Part shown: positions 12,165 to 22,739 of the stretch, in pieces
Numbering within the stretch: position 1 is the first letter of the stretch
How the letters are laid out: every line of letters begins with the position of its first letter
Assembly: GCA_018389105.1 (NCBI GenBank)
Contig: JACATO010001128.1
Coordinates: 711,001-775,000, forward strand
Direction: 5' to 3'
Origin: Nautilus pompilius
Taxonomy: Eukaryota; Mollusca; Cephalopoda; Nautilida; Nautilidae
Length of the DNA: 64,000 nucleotides
Program-made: the position numbers and the translations under genes
Notes under the pieces: generated by a model
Databases searched by the model: none
Told to the model about the DNA's origin: nothing
What the model saw: the letters and a program-made list of their open reading frames with translations, nothing else

Positions 12165-12462
12165 TTGGATATTTGTAGTCTGCAGAAGGCATCCATGGAC
12201 TTTTCAGTAACTTATATCATTTTTCATCAATGACAGTTGAACCTACATATGCTCCTATATCATTTGGCAAAGGCTGAAGAGGATCGGTTGGTAGAAGTGG
12301 TCCAGCCGCACCAGGAAGTTCACGTAGTACTTCTACTGATCCACCAGATGTCGCCTTCATCGTAGCTGCATCACCCTTCGGTCTCTTTACAAAATATGAC
12401 CCAGTGCCCACTTGAGAAGAACTTGATGGTTTGTCTCGTTTGTCAGACATGGCTGACAACAA
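10929..12462 (-). mobile_element. hAT transposon relic, ZMYM1-like (DUF4371)
   Basis: On the minus strand an N-terminal segment from 12,462 (start MSDKRDKPSSSS) runs to a TGA at 12,217-12,219. The same frame carries on as YKLLKSPWMPSADYKYPS, the segment that precedes the TTF-type zinc finger in ZMYM1-like hAT proteins. The zinc finger is then missing, and the catalytic region resumes in another frame as the 411-codon ORF. Hence at least one in-frame stop, one internal deletion and a frame change. Terminal inverted repeats and the 8-bp target duplication were not found, so the true borders are unknown. Confidence 0.75.
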
Positions 12463-12464
12463 AA

Positions 12465-13105
12465 CAATCTGCTCGAAACAACAAACTGATTGGTAAAATG
12501 ACGTAAGGTGATTTTCGAGGCATAATATCTACAGTATCGTTCAAAAACACGCTCATTGTTCTAGAAAACTTAATTCCTTTTAAGCAACTCCCCCTTCCCC
12601 CAAGATATTTAAGAAAGATGCTATAGAGGGCGGCATCTTCAGCACTGTTCAAGAAGCGATGCAGCGTATTCCGGAAATTCCGATTTTTCCCATCCTTGTC
12701 ACAGAAATACAAAACATGGATATCCATTTATTTTACACGGAGGCAGAAATATAATAATTCAATGTGGGTCTATTACTGCGACATGAAACTTGGGGCTAAT
12801 AATTAAGCGCGCGATTTGCATAAAGGGATAATCGGTTTTGCCAGTATTCTGTGTTTAAGGTGAACTTTATTTTTAAATCTGTGGCAGACATCTCGAATAA
12901 TCCATCCGGCGAGTGTTAACATACAGGAAAGTGAACGATTTTCATTCTTGCCTCCCTTTGTGGCACTCTTTCGTGCAGAAAAATCGCTGTTGTCGTCAGG
13001 AAGCGTGTTGATATATTATACTTTTTTAAATTATTTTTTTTTAAGGCTCAACTCGCACAAATTCCTTTAGCTTCTGCTGAAACCCTCCCCCCTACCTCTC
13101 TGTCT
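12465..13105. other. No recognised gene
   Basis: AT-rich flank between the hAT relic and the CRE minisatellite. A 94-codon minus-strand frame (12,443-12,727) has no recognisable motif. Confidence 0.45.
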
Positions 13106-13112
13106 CCCCATC

Positions 13113-13683
13113 TCTCTCAGTCCAGACGTCATCTCTCTCTCTCTCCATCTCTCTCAGTACTGACGTCATCTCTCTCCATCTCTCTCAGTACTGACGTCAT
13201 ATATCTCTCCATCTCTCTCAGTACTGACGTCATCTCTCTCTCCATCTCTCTCAGTACTGACGTCATCTCTATCTCTCCCTCCGTCTCTCTCAGTGCTGAC
13301 GTCATCTCTATCTCTTTCTCCAACTCTCTCAGTAATGACGTCATCTCTCTCTCCATCTCTCTCAGTACTGACGTCATCTCTATCTCTCCCTCCGTCTCTC
13401 TCAGTAATGACGTCATTTCTCTCTCCATCTCTCTCAGTGCTGACGTCATCTCTATCTCTCTCTCCATCTCTCTCAGTACTGACGTCATCTCTCTCCATCT
13501 CTCTCAGTAATGACGTCATATCTCTCTCCATCTCTCTCAGTACTGACGTCATCTCTCTCTCCATCTCTCTCAGTAATGACGTCATCTCTATTTCTCTTTC
13601 CATCTCTCTCAGTACTGACGTCATCTCTCTCTCTCCATCTCTCTCAATACTGACGTCATCTCTCTCTCTCCATCTCTCTAGTT
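13113..13683. repeat. Minisatellite with TGACGTCA in each unit
   Basis: About 16 irregular units of 26-40 bp: a pyrimidine stretch (TCTCTCTCCATCTCTCTCAG), then TACTGACGTCA or a close variant. I count 15 perfect TGACGTCA palindromes, the full CREB/ATF-1 consensus, plus one AGACGTCA. Open frames on both strands are by-products. The same core word recurs at 22,505-22,690. Confidence 0.93.
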
Positions 13684-13689
13684 GCAGGT

Positions 13690-14570
13690 GTGTACATAAG
13701 ACGATAATTTTACAATAAAGTCGTTGTCATCGGTCCTCATCCCATTTACCACCCTGATAGTAATTCCTTTAATACTGGGTGATAACTAAATTCTGTCACA
13801 CTGGACGCTCTCTGTTCTCTTTTCTTTCACTAAATACAGCAGCTATCATCATCTGTATGAGACGCTGTATTTTGTCGTCAAACCGAATCAACATTGATGT
13901 ACGTAAAATTAACTACCCCACCTCTAAAATTCCTGTTAATTGCTGTCAATCATTTTTTTTTTTTGCATTAAAATATAATAGCTAAACAAGCGTGTAATGT
14001 CAATATAACTTAAAGCTGTACCGTTTGTAAATCTTGTAGCAAAAATATTAAGCAAATAATTAAATAATAAGCAATTTAGAAAATCAGTGTTAACCCTTTT
14101 TTAAAACGGTAAACAGACATTATTCAGGATTGTTCTTCGCCTACCAGCACGCAAATCATAATTATTCATCCAAAAAAAGCGACGCACATTTGAATGAATC
14201 TGTTTAAACTATAGTTGTTTCTTTTTAAAAATAACGCGCTGAACATAGAAATGAAGGTTCATCTTTAATGGAAAAATATGTCCATGTTGTATGTACGTAA
14301 CCATATTCGAATGTCATTCGAAACCTGTAATGGAATATGTATTATTATCGTATTTTTGCCAGTGGTGGACCCTCTCTCTAATGGCAGACCCGGATCTGCT
14401 ATTAGAAGACGTATAACGTTTGACAAGTTCCGTAACTATACGTTTATTTATTATCCTCCATCGTTACTTCAGCAAGCAGGATCTATTTTTAGAGGCGAGC
14501 TACATCTAGAACGGCTAAAGACAGCGCATTCGAGCGTGAAACGAGTCAACTAGCTACCTGTCACCTGATC
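13690..14570. other. No recognised gene
   Basis: AT-rich DNA without coding or repeat structure that I can identify. Confidence 0.45.
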
Positions 14571-14584
14571 CACAATGTTGATAC

Positions 14585-14800
14585 TCGACGCTTGCGCAGG
14601 TGGGCTGGATGCGATCATCTACGCGTCACGGAGTTCGACTCTCATCACTTTGGGTAAAGCTTCCCTATGGCTCGGGCACCCTTGGCGGGCGACCGAAGCC
14701 CGTTCGTCACCGGTGCTTAAGGAGGGAGTGTATCTCCTGGCACTCGTTCCAAGCCATCACATGAAACACGGGGATTGAGACTAGGCCACTGGATAGGGAA
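14585..14800 (+). mobile_element. Possible tRNA-derived SINE fragment
   Basis: A B-box-like GAGTTCGACTCTC near 14,632 sits about 40 bp after a GGTGGGCTGGATGCG that could be an A box. A unique GC-rich body follows. No poly-A or clear target duplication. Confidence 0.3.
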
Positions 14801-15092
14801 ATTAAGGGGGTCGTTCTTGAAGGTCACAGCAAATCTACTGTGGTACCTATCTAATAATGCAGTATCTTCCCCCGACTAAAAACAAGTGACAATGTTTCGA
14901 ACTTCTACAGACATCGAATGGCTATAACTCCTTAACGGTATGATTTCCTGACAAAAGTTTAAAAATTTTAAAAATAAAATCCCAACTTTTTAGAAACTTC
15001 GATACCCTAATTCACCTTAAACCATAACATGGCAAATTATTTGGCCCTCTTTATACCATGAGGCATTTGGTGTTATATTTGATCTACCCTTT

Positions 15093-16052
15093 AGAATATC
15101 ACGGGGCAGTATACACAGTGAATAAACGTCAAAAGTTTATACTGGGAATATCACGGGGCAGTATACATGGTGAATAAACATCAAACGTTTAGACTGTGAA
15201 TATCACGGGGCAGTATACACAGTGAATAAACGTCAAATGTTTATACTGGGAATATCATGGGGCAGTATACATAGTGAATAAACGTCAAAAGTTTATACTG
15301 GGAATATCATGGGGCAGTATACATAGTGAATAAACATCAAATGTTTAGACTGTGAATATCACGGGGCAGTATACATAGTGAATAAACGTCAAATGTTTAT
15401 ACTGGGAATATCATGGGGCAGTATACATGGTGAATAAACATCAAACGTTTAGACTGTGAATATCACGGGGCAGTATACATAGTGAATAAACGTCAAATGT
15501 TTATACTGGGAATATCATGGGGCAGTATACATAGTGAATAAACATCAAACGTTTAGACTGTGAATTAGACTGTGAATATCACGGGGCAGTATACACAGTG
15601 AATAAACGTCAAAAGTTTATACTGGGAATATCATGGGGCAGTATACATAGTGAATAAACGTCAAAAGTTTATACTGGGAATATCACGGGGCAGTATACAT
15701 AGTGAATAAACATCAAACGTTTAGACTGTGAATATCACGGGGCAGTATACATAGTGAATAAACGTCAAATGTTTATACTGGGAATATCATGGGGCAGTAT
15801 ACATAGTGAATAAACATCAAACGTTTAGACTGTGAATTAGACTGTGAATATCACGGGGCAGTATACACAGTGAATAAACGTCAAAAGTTTATACTGGGAA
15901 TATCATGGGGCAGTATACACAGTGAATAAACGTCAAACGTTTAGACTGTGAATATCACGGGGCAGTATACACAGTGAATAAACGTCAAACGTTTAGACTG
16001 TGAATATCACGGGGCAGTATACACAGCGAATAAACGTCAAACGTTTAGACTG
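15093..16052. repeat. 52-bp satellite with 5-unit higher-order structure, 18 copies
   Basis: Each unit runs GAATATCACGGGGCAGTATA, then CAYAGTGAATAAACRTCAAA and NGTTTAKACTGK. I count 18 GGGGCAGTATAC cores over 960 bp. Two unit classes alternate: one ends TTTATACTGG, the other TTTAGACTGT. A 12-13 bp partial duplication (GACTGTGAATTAGACTGTGAA) appears twice, 272 bp apart, which is five units plus the insert. Each unit has the palindrome GTATAC, and many have AAACGTCAAACGTTT. Confidence 0.95.
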
Positions 16053-16059
16053 AGAGTTT

Positions 16060-17150
16060 TCATTTGGGCCCCCGAAGACAGAAATGAAAAGAGAGACGTA
16101 GTTATCTGCTCTTAATAAATAGGAACGTAGACCGTTTTATTAATTTTTTTATCGACTACACTTTCCTTTCGATTTTTGTCAGTCTTGAACTTATCTCTTT
16201 GATTGTTTTCGGTCTGTAATATAATGAAAACAAAATTACCATAATTATTTATTGCCTTTTAAATAAACGTGTCACGGGATTTTCATGAATTATAACTATT
16301 CCAGCAACGAAGACATAAAATAATCTGTTTCCAAATTTTCGCAAATTTAACTACAGGGGAATATTTATTCCCGTTTAAGAATATGTGAACCACTATAGAT
16401 AACGGGAGATAACTCCTATCACCGATTACTACACTAGTTTAGCCGTAATCCGATTAGAAAGAATTTAATACACGTGCATTTATGCCAAGCGAACGTGAGG
16501 TAAGGAAATCTCATATATAGTTTCGCTGTTTATTTATAAAAATTAAGTCGATGCCAGAAAAGTTTCGACCAAAAAAATATATGTATAGTAGTTTAAAATA
16601 CATTATGTGCCTGAATTTCTTTAAACACAAGTTTACCGTACAAATATAATCAAAGGGAAATAAGCTAAAGAAAAGATGTTGTCTCTTGAAATAATAACCC
16701 TAATATACAATCATGTAATTACCGCCGTCTTCTATCCGAAAAACAGAGTAAATAATTATATTTCTAACACTTTAACACGCCAGTGTAATTTCCTAAGATT
16801 GTATACACGCTGTCTAGCGACTTTAAGGGGTAGATATCTTAACGTCAATAGAAACTCATCATGGCCTTTAACATTGGACAGTTCTGGAAAAGATAATTGA
16901 TTTTTAAAAATTCAAATAATGCAAGGGAGTTGGTTTAATTAAAATATAGTTACCACTGATATTTAACTTGAATTTTTTTTCAGCATTAAAAAAAGAAGAA
17001 GGAATTTTTATTTTGTAGCATTCAGTGTAGAACGTTCTCTTATGTTCATTAACTTTCCCCACTGTTCGCGACCACATACCCAAGCAACTGAAGCTAAATA
17101 TAGTGGTCAATAAGGAAAATACGGTTGACGGCTTTTCTACGCCGGTGATT
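16060..17150. other. No recognised gene
   Basis: AT-rich unique sequence between the satellite and the GA minisatellite. Confidence 0.45.
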
Positions 17151-17152
17151 AG

Positions 17153-17243
<91 letters not shown>

Positions 17244-17539
17244 GAAGAGATGCAATAGAGAAGAAAAACAGAGAGAAAGAGATGGAGAGAGTGCAATAGA
17301 GAAGAAACAGAGAGAAAGAGATGGAGAGAGAGAGAGAGAGAGATGCAATAGAGAAGAAACAGAGAGAAGAGATGGAGAGATATGGAGAGAGATCCAATAG
17401 AGAAGAAACAGAGAGAGAGAGAGATGGAGAGAGAGAGAAGAGGAGAGAGAGAGAGATGAACAACAGAGAGAATGCATAGAGGAGGGAGATCGAGAGAGAG
17501 AGCCGAGAGAGAGAAAGAAGAGGAGAGGATAGAGGGGAG

Positions 17540-17571
<32 letters not shown>

Positions 17572-17637
17572 GAGATGCAATAGAGAAGAAACAGAGAGAA
17601 AGATATGAGAGATATGGAGAGAGATCCAATAGAGAAG

Positions 17638-17702
<65 letters not shown>

Positions 17703-17907
17703 GCAATAGAGAGAACAGAGAGAGAGAGAGAGAGAGAGATTTTGATAGAGAAGAAACAGAGAGAAAGAGATGGAGAGATATGGAGAGAGATCCAATAGAG
17801 AAGAAACAGAGAGAAAGAGATGGAGAGATATGGAGAGAGATCCAATAGAGAAGAAACAGAGAGGAAAGAGATGGAGAGATATGAGAGAGAGATGCGATAG
17901 AGAAAAC

Positions 17908-17960
<53 letters not shown>

Positions 17961-18172
17961 TAGAGAAGAAAACCGAGAAAAGAGATGGAGAGATAGGAGA
18001 GAGATCCAATAGAGAAGAAACAAGAGAGAGAGAGAGAGAGAGAGATGCAATAGAGAAGAAACAGAGAGAAAGAGATGGAGAGATATGGAGAGAGATCCAA
18101 TAGAGAAGAAAAACAGAGAGAGAGAGAGAGAGAGAGATCCAATAGAGAAGAAACAGAGAGAGAGAGAGAGAG
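17150..18172. repeat. GA-based minisatellite (GATAGA / GATGCAATAGAGAAGAAACA family)
   Basis: Starts as (GATA)n and (GA)n, then repeats blocks built on GATGCAATAGAGAAGAAACA or GATCCAATAGAGAAGAAACA, joined by GAGAGA and GATGGAGAGATATGG spacers of variable length. The long Leu/Ser- and Arg/Glu-rich open frames (up to 442 codons on the minus strand) are artefacts of this. The core word is shared with the 56-kb repeat. Confidence 0.93.
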
Positions 18173-18179
18173 ATTAAAA

Positions 18180-18412
18180 AGAGAGGAAAATTCAGCCGGA
18201 ACAACAGTGCTTCTAGTTAACGTTAAACTCACCCGAGACCAATTTCAAAGGCACTTTCCCGTTATCTTAAATAGATTGCATCGAAACTTTCTTTAAAGGG
18301 AGGCTACTGCATTTACGCGGCGGTTTCCCACAAAGTCTGTCTGCTTTTGATTTTACATATTTCACTGCTCATCTTTTGCACCTGTCTTATAATAATAATA
18401 ATAATAATAATA

Positions 18413-18446
<34 letters not shown>

Positions 18447-18910
18447 AACATATTTCTCTTTATTTATCTACAAATTTAGTTTGCGTATGTGCGTCTTTAG
18501 CGACAAGGTATCTGCCATCTAGCGGAAGATTAAGTCAATAAAGATATGCCCCCCCGCCTATTCAGAGCCGATACCTATTGCAACAATGCGGCAATCAAGG
18601 AAGGTAAGAAATATCGAAAACAATCATAAAAACACAAAAGAAAAGGTTGTTACATTTTAGAATATGATGTTAAATTACTCAAACAATTTAAAGTGCGAGT
18701 AGATTTTTAACATTTCTAAATAACCCAACTGACTCTGAGACTAAAAACCAGAAGGGGAAAAGCCCTTTAAAGACGGTGCCGGGGAACTAGAGAATAATTA
18801 GCGTATAGAAGAAAGACAAAAACAAAAAAAAAAAATTAATTTTTTTAAATGGTGATTTCATTCCTAATGAAAACAACGAAGATAATAGGCAGCCATTTTT
18901 CTCTAAAGTA
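18180..18910. other. No gene; includes an (AAT)n tract
   Basis: An (AAT)n run lies at about 18,391-18,446, broken by TATAT. The rest is AT-rich, with no supported coding sequence. Confidence 0.5.
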
Positions 18911-18917
18911 ATTACGT

Positions 18918-18985
18918 CAAACCTGTCACGTGGATTGGGGGGGGAACTTACGTCATTTCCGGGAGTGACGTGGAAGGAACTTGCC
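18918..18985. promoter_or_regulatory. CpG-rich promoter candidate
   Basis: Within 70 bp lie TTACGTCA twice (CRE-like), CACGTG (E-box), ATTGG (inverted CCAAT), TTTCCGG (ETS-like) and GTGACGTGG. Downstream DNA to about 19,420 is CpG-rich with several ungrounded open frames on both strands. The cluster looks like a TATA-less promoter, but I recognise no product downstream. Confidence 0.38.
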
Positions 18986-18989
18986 GCCA

Positions 18990-19880
18990 CTACCAGCGTC
19001 TTGCGCATGTCATTGTCGGGAAGTTGTACCGCACGCCGGTGACTACAAGGGCGACAACTCCGGTGGTGGTGGGGCGGAGAGCCTCTGTTGTTCGCAGTCC
19101 ATCTCGCCGCCCAAGGAATTGGTTGGTCCAAGGATTTCGCCGACGGCTGTGTCGCACTTCTTTTCGTTCCAGTGGCGGCGTGCGTGCGTCCGTTCACATT
19201 GCGGTGCTTGGGCGGTCTGAGCCGAAATCACTCCGCGCCTGGCTCCTCCCCCCCCCCCCACTCACAAACCCAGGTTGCGAAAAGCTCGATATCGACACCG
19301 GTGCGCAGTGGTCGAGAAGTGAACCACGATGCATCGCGCGGGTTCTCGCGTTCGCTTTACGGTTACCGTAAAACCCGTCTGTCGTCGTCGTTGTCGTAAC
19401 CTGTAGCTTCTAACCAGTAGAGATGGTCAGGTGGTAACTTTTAACTTCCGTGTGGTATCATAAGCACTAAACTGCAGGGCAACTTTCTCCCCCCCCCCCA
19501 CGAAGAGATCCTGTTTACACGAAAACTAAAAGATTCAGATCTGTTTTTTTTATTGAATAAAAACAACAACAACAACAACAACGTGAAGGGAGATCGGCGG
19601 CCGACTAGAAAAACGGTTCAGTGCACAACACTGACGTCGACAGCTGGAAATCGACTACGAACAACAATTAAAGATGGGGGGGTCTCGATTCGAGAAGACG
19701 TATCAACCTGGAGACAGAGAAGACAATGTCTCAACGGCAGGTCGAGCGGACAGGGGCCGCAGTCCCGTTCCATGGTTCAGAGGAAACGGGCTGTTTATTC
19801 CCTCACCAGTCGGCAGCGTCATCTTCGGTCACGAGGGAATACGAATAGAATTGATGCAACGGGATGTTTCAAATATACAT
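18990..19880. other. CpG-rich stretch, no recognised product
   Basis: Open frames of 66-136 codons overlap on both strands, as expected in GC-rich DNA; none shows a domain or membrane pattern. A (CAA)n run is at 19,562-19,582. Confidence 0.4.
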
Positions 19881-19883
19881 GTA

Positions 19884-20900
19884 TTATTTTAGTGTTGTCT
19901 TGGTTGTAAATTCGCTGACGGCCGATGATCGGTTTTCCTTCTCTTTGCTCTTCCAGAACAACCCGACGAACTCCCTTCTAAACTGCCTGCCGATCAGATA
20001 GAAGAGGAAGTTGGTGCTGTTGTTGATGTACATGATGATTTTCCTGCTCGTGTTGAAAACCTCTCCGTACCTCATTTTAAGGAACTTTTTCTGCCCGATC
20101 ATAAAGACGCAGTTGGGCAGATTGGCGACAAGGAACAACAGGTTTAGCATCAGCACGATCTTCATACTCGACACGGCCCGATCTTTCTTGGCGCTAGAAC
20201 TGTTCTGAGAGTCGTCGGAGTTACCCTTCTTGCCGAACCCGCTCCGAAGTTTCCACAAGATGGCGCAGTTGGCACTGAGCAGGATGAAAAAAGGGATGAA
20301 AATTGTGAGTGTCTCAAATATCGGAATCCAAATGTTAATAAAAAACATTGCATAAGAAAATGGTGATACTCCGCAGTTTACCGTCATGTTCCAAGGTTTG
20401 ACGAACATCTCTCCGAACCCATAAATGATATGGGAGTCTGTCAGCAGAAAAATCCCCCATAAAATCATCATCTTTATTGGCCCCGACATCTTACCTTTGT
20501 TCTCGGTCCAGGTATCCAGGGGTCGAAACACCGACAAGAGTCGGTCTAGCGTGACGACCACGAGTGACCACGGCGACATCTGACCGATGGACTGTGATAT
20601 CCAGACGTGGATCTTACACAGATACTGGTTTTTCTTCTTCAGATCTATGAAGTAGGCGTTCTCCAGCCATCTTGATAGACAGGAGCAGTAGAGCACGGCC
20701 AGGTCGATCACGGCTATGAAGATGAACGAAGTGGAGAGGACGGATTTCCTCAAGGACTTCCTACAGAAAACCACAATAGACAAGACGTTACCCAACGTTC
20801 CAAGCACCATCAGGATGGGCACGCTGTATGTCCAAATTATCACAACCAGCTTCCTTTCATGTTGTCGCCAATTATCCTCCTCTTCCACGGTGCCGTTCAT
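19884..20900 (-). CDS. Class A (rhodopsin-like) GPCR, intronless, peptide-receptor type
   Basis: A 338-residue seven-helix receptor in one exon; likely role is sensing an extracellular peptide or small ligand at the plasma membrane through a G protein. Landmarks: N2 and N171 glycosylation sequons; TM1 with GTLGNV (N38); TM2 with VIDLAVL (D66); C95 paired with C176 as the usual TM3-ECL2 disulphide; DRL (119-121) in place of DRY; proline P262 in TM6 (VANLPNC); TM7 NFLFY (297-301) in place of NPxxY, followed by GRQFRREF as helix 8. NFLFY-GRxFRxEF endings are frequent in lophotrochozoan orphan and peptide receptors. The first Met gives a normal short N-terminus, and the length is typical. Ligand unknown. 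Confidence 0.88.
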   Translation of the reverse strand: MNGTVEEEDNWRQHERKLVVIIWTYSVPILMVLGTLGNVLSIVVFCRKSLRKSVLSTSFIFIAVIDLAVLYCSCLSRWLENAYFIDLKKKNQYLCKIHVWISQSIGQMSPWSLVVVTLDRLLSVFRPLDTWTENKGKMSGPIKMMILWGIFLLTDSHIIYGFGEMFVKPWNMTVNCGVSPFSYAMFFINIWIPIFETLTIFIPFFILLSANCAILWKLRSGFGKKGNSDDSQNSSSAKKDRAVSSMKIVLMLNLLFLVANLPNCVFMIGQKKFLKMRYGEVFNTSRKIIMYINNSTNFLFYLIGRQFRREFVGLFWKSKEKENRSSAVSEFTTKTTLK

Positions 20901-21460
20901 TGTATCACGAGCTTCTTTTCAATGTCACCCAATCCTCCTTTTCACCTTTGGAGAATATTTCAAAACCACCAGGTCGAGCTGTCACCCTGGATCCCTCCTG
21001 GCAGGATACAGTCAGACGTGACCCTTGAAAACTCGAGAAGCCCACTTTACGATAGACGTTACGTCACTCACGTCCGCTTTCGCCTTTCAAATGTTTCAGA
21101 TTTCTTCAGTTTGTTTTTAATCAGCCTCTTCAAGTATCCATTCGTTCATCTTGGACGATCTCCTGATCCCCCTATTACCTGGTTCAGTTCCCTACTGATC
21201 TTCAGCGATTTCACGTTCTCGCCCCAATTCTTCCGACCGATCACGAAAGGGAGGCAACTTCTTCTGGAGAATGACTGTCCAGTCAGATTTAGTATCGTGA
21301 ACTCTGATCACCAGATCGGACTCCTTTTGTGTTCGTCAAACCCCCCACTAGACCAAATTCGTGAGCGGACCGAGTTCCTTGGCGAAGCCTGGTTCCGCTG
21401 CAGAATTCTTCAGCCCCAGGTTGTGAAGCAGCCACTGAGATGCTGATCCATCCTCCCAAA

Positions 21461-21487
21461 TGTATATACTGTTTCGCTCTGACGTCA
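21461..21487 (-). promoter_or_regulatory. Candidate GPCR promoter: CRE plus TATA
   Basis: On the minus strand TGACGTCA (21,480-21,487) is followed about 12 bp later by TATATACA (around 21,462-21,469), in the order expected upstream of a start site near 21,430. That start would give the receptor a 5' leader of about 530 nt unless an intron shortens it. It is a motif-based guess. Confidence 0.35.
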
Positions 21488-21489
21488 CG

Positions 21490-22000
21490 CGCAAGAAATG
21501 CACTTATTAATTAAATGAACCCTAACCTTAATGGACTAGCAAGCTCGTTTGGATGCCACTTCAAAGCGCATTATCACTATCATTATCGTTATCATTATTG
21601 GGCAATGCTGAGAACGAGCGAACTCCCCTGTAATTGTTTGCCACCCTCCTGACAAAGTACTGGTAAGAATTGCTCGTTAACCGTAACAAACCTGCAATTT
21701 GTCGGGTGTGACTTTTCCGTTATATGTATCTACAAACTAGTTGGACACAGCTACAGCAGGTCTCGAACACCCGAGGAAAGGCAATTACTATTGATGAGGT
21801 ATTTGCCTCGACCTGACAAATCGAAATGAGCAATTTCTCTTTACCTGTTGTTGAGTATCGGGCGTTCTCTTTGCTTCATGGTGAGCCCGGGTGGGTGAGT
21901 TTGTATCATAGCGGCGAGAACTGTTCAGAGAACAACGTTCGAGGCATTCAGCCGTAAATTAATTAAATTAAAGAAAATATATATGACAGAACTGCTGGAT
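21490..22000. other. No recognised gene
   Basis: Upstream flank of the receptor gene, unique sequence, no coding signal. Confidence 0.45.
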
Positions 22001-22007
22001 GTTAGTC

Positions 22008-22290
22008 TACGGTGGCCCAGGGAGATGGTGAGATGATGGAGGAACGATTATGGTAAAAATTCCTTAGAAAGGATCGGATCAATTGAAGTCGCCGGTTCGA
22101 ATAGGTATTGGTTACCATGATAGGTTTTCCAGATGAACATTTGTTATGTGAGATAAACAACCTTCAGGGGCGGGACTGTTCTTTAGCAGCAGCTGGCACA
22201 CGTGTTTTTCGGATGCCTGCCTCGGCAGGCCCTGGTCTGACCCTAAACCCTACGACGAGTGTTCTTAACGAGGAACAACAAACAGGCTGA
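22008..22290 (+). mobile_element. tRNA-derived SINE-like element
   Basis: TGGCCCAGGGAGATGG matches the RNA polymerase III A box, and CGGTTCGAATAGG about 75 bp on is a near-consensus B box. A unique body follows. No obvious A-rich tail. Confidence 0.45.
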
Positions 22291-22452
22291 TTTACCGATC
22301 GCCCTTAATCAATGGCGCGAGCTTCCAGATTTTCTCTTCGAACTCTGATCGGAGATCCTGAATGCGACTAAGTGGAGAATTTTTTCGTACAGTAATCCGT
22401 TGTTTGTCCGCCCTCATGCATTCGAATATATAGAACCCTCCCACAGTTCATA

Positions 22453-22455
<3 letters not shown>

Positions 22456-22523
<68 letters not shown>

Positions 22524-22632
22524 AGATGACGTCAGTGCGAGAGAGATGGGGAAAGAGAATGAGAGATGGAGAGAGAGAGAGAGAGAGAGAGAGATGACGT
22601 CAGTGCGAGAGAGATGGGGAAAGAGAATGAGA

Positions 22633-22682
<50 letters not shown>

Positions 22683-22737
22683 GTCAGTGCGAGAGAGATG
22701 GGGAAAGAGATGGAGAGAGAGAGAGAGAGAAAGGGAG
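22456..22737. repeat. (GA)n with three TGACGTCA-bearing units
   Basis: Three copies of GATGACGTCAGTGCGAGAGA followed by GATGGGGAAAGAG, set in (GA)n. The core GAGAGATGACGTCAGT and the following GAGAGAGATGG match, in reverse complement, the minisatellite at 13,113-13,683. Confidence 0.93.
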
Positions 22738-22739
22738 AT

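Noticed and set aside
13129-13718. Repeat frames MTSVLREMERE and the plus-strand partner
   Set aside because: By-products of the CRE minisatellite; imperfect unit lengths break any steady protein period.
15093-16052. CENP-B-box-bearing centromeric satellite
   Set aside because: No TTCGNNNNANNCGGG motif in the unit, and the array is only 1 kb.
16904-18232. 442-, 351- and 318-codon Leu/Ser-rich minus-strand frames
   Set aside because: Pure translation of the GA minisatellite in three registers; no domain, no start context, no unique sequence.
20859-21446. 195-codon plus-strand frame opposite the GPCR 5' end
   Set aside because: No family resemblance; it overlaps the antisense of the receptor start and its probable leader.
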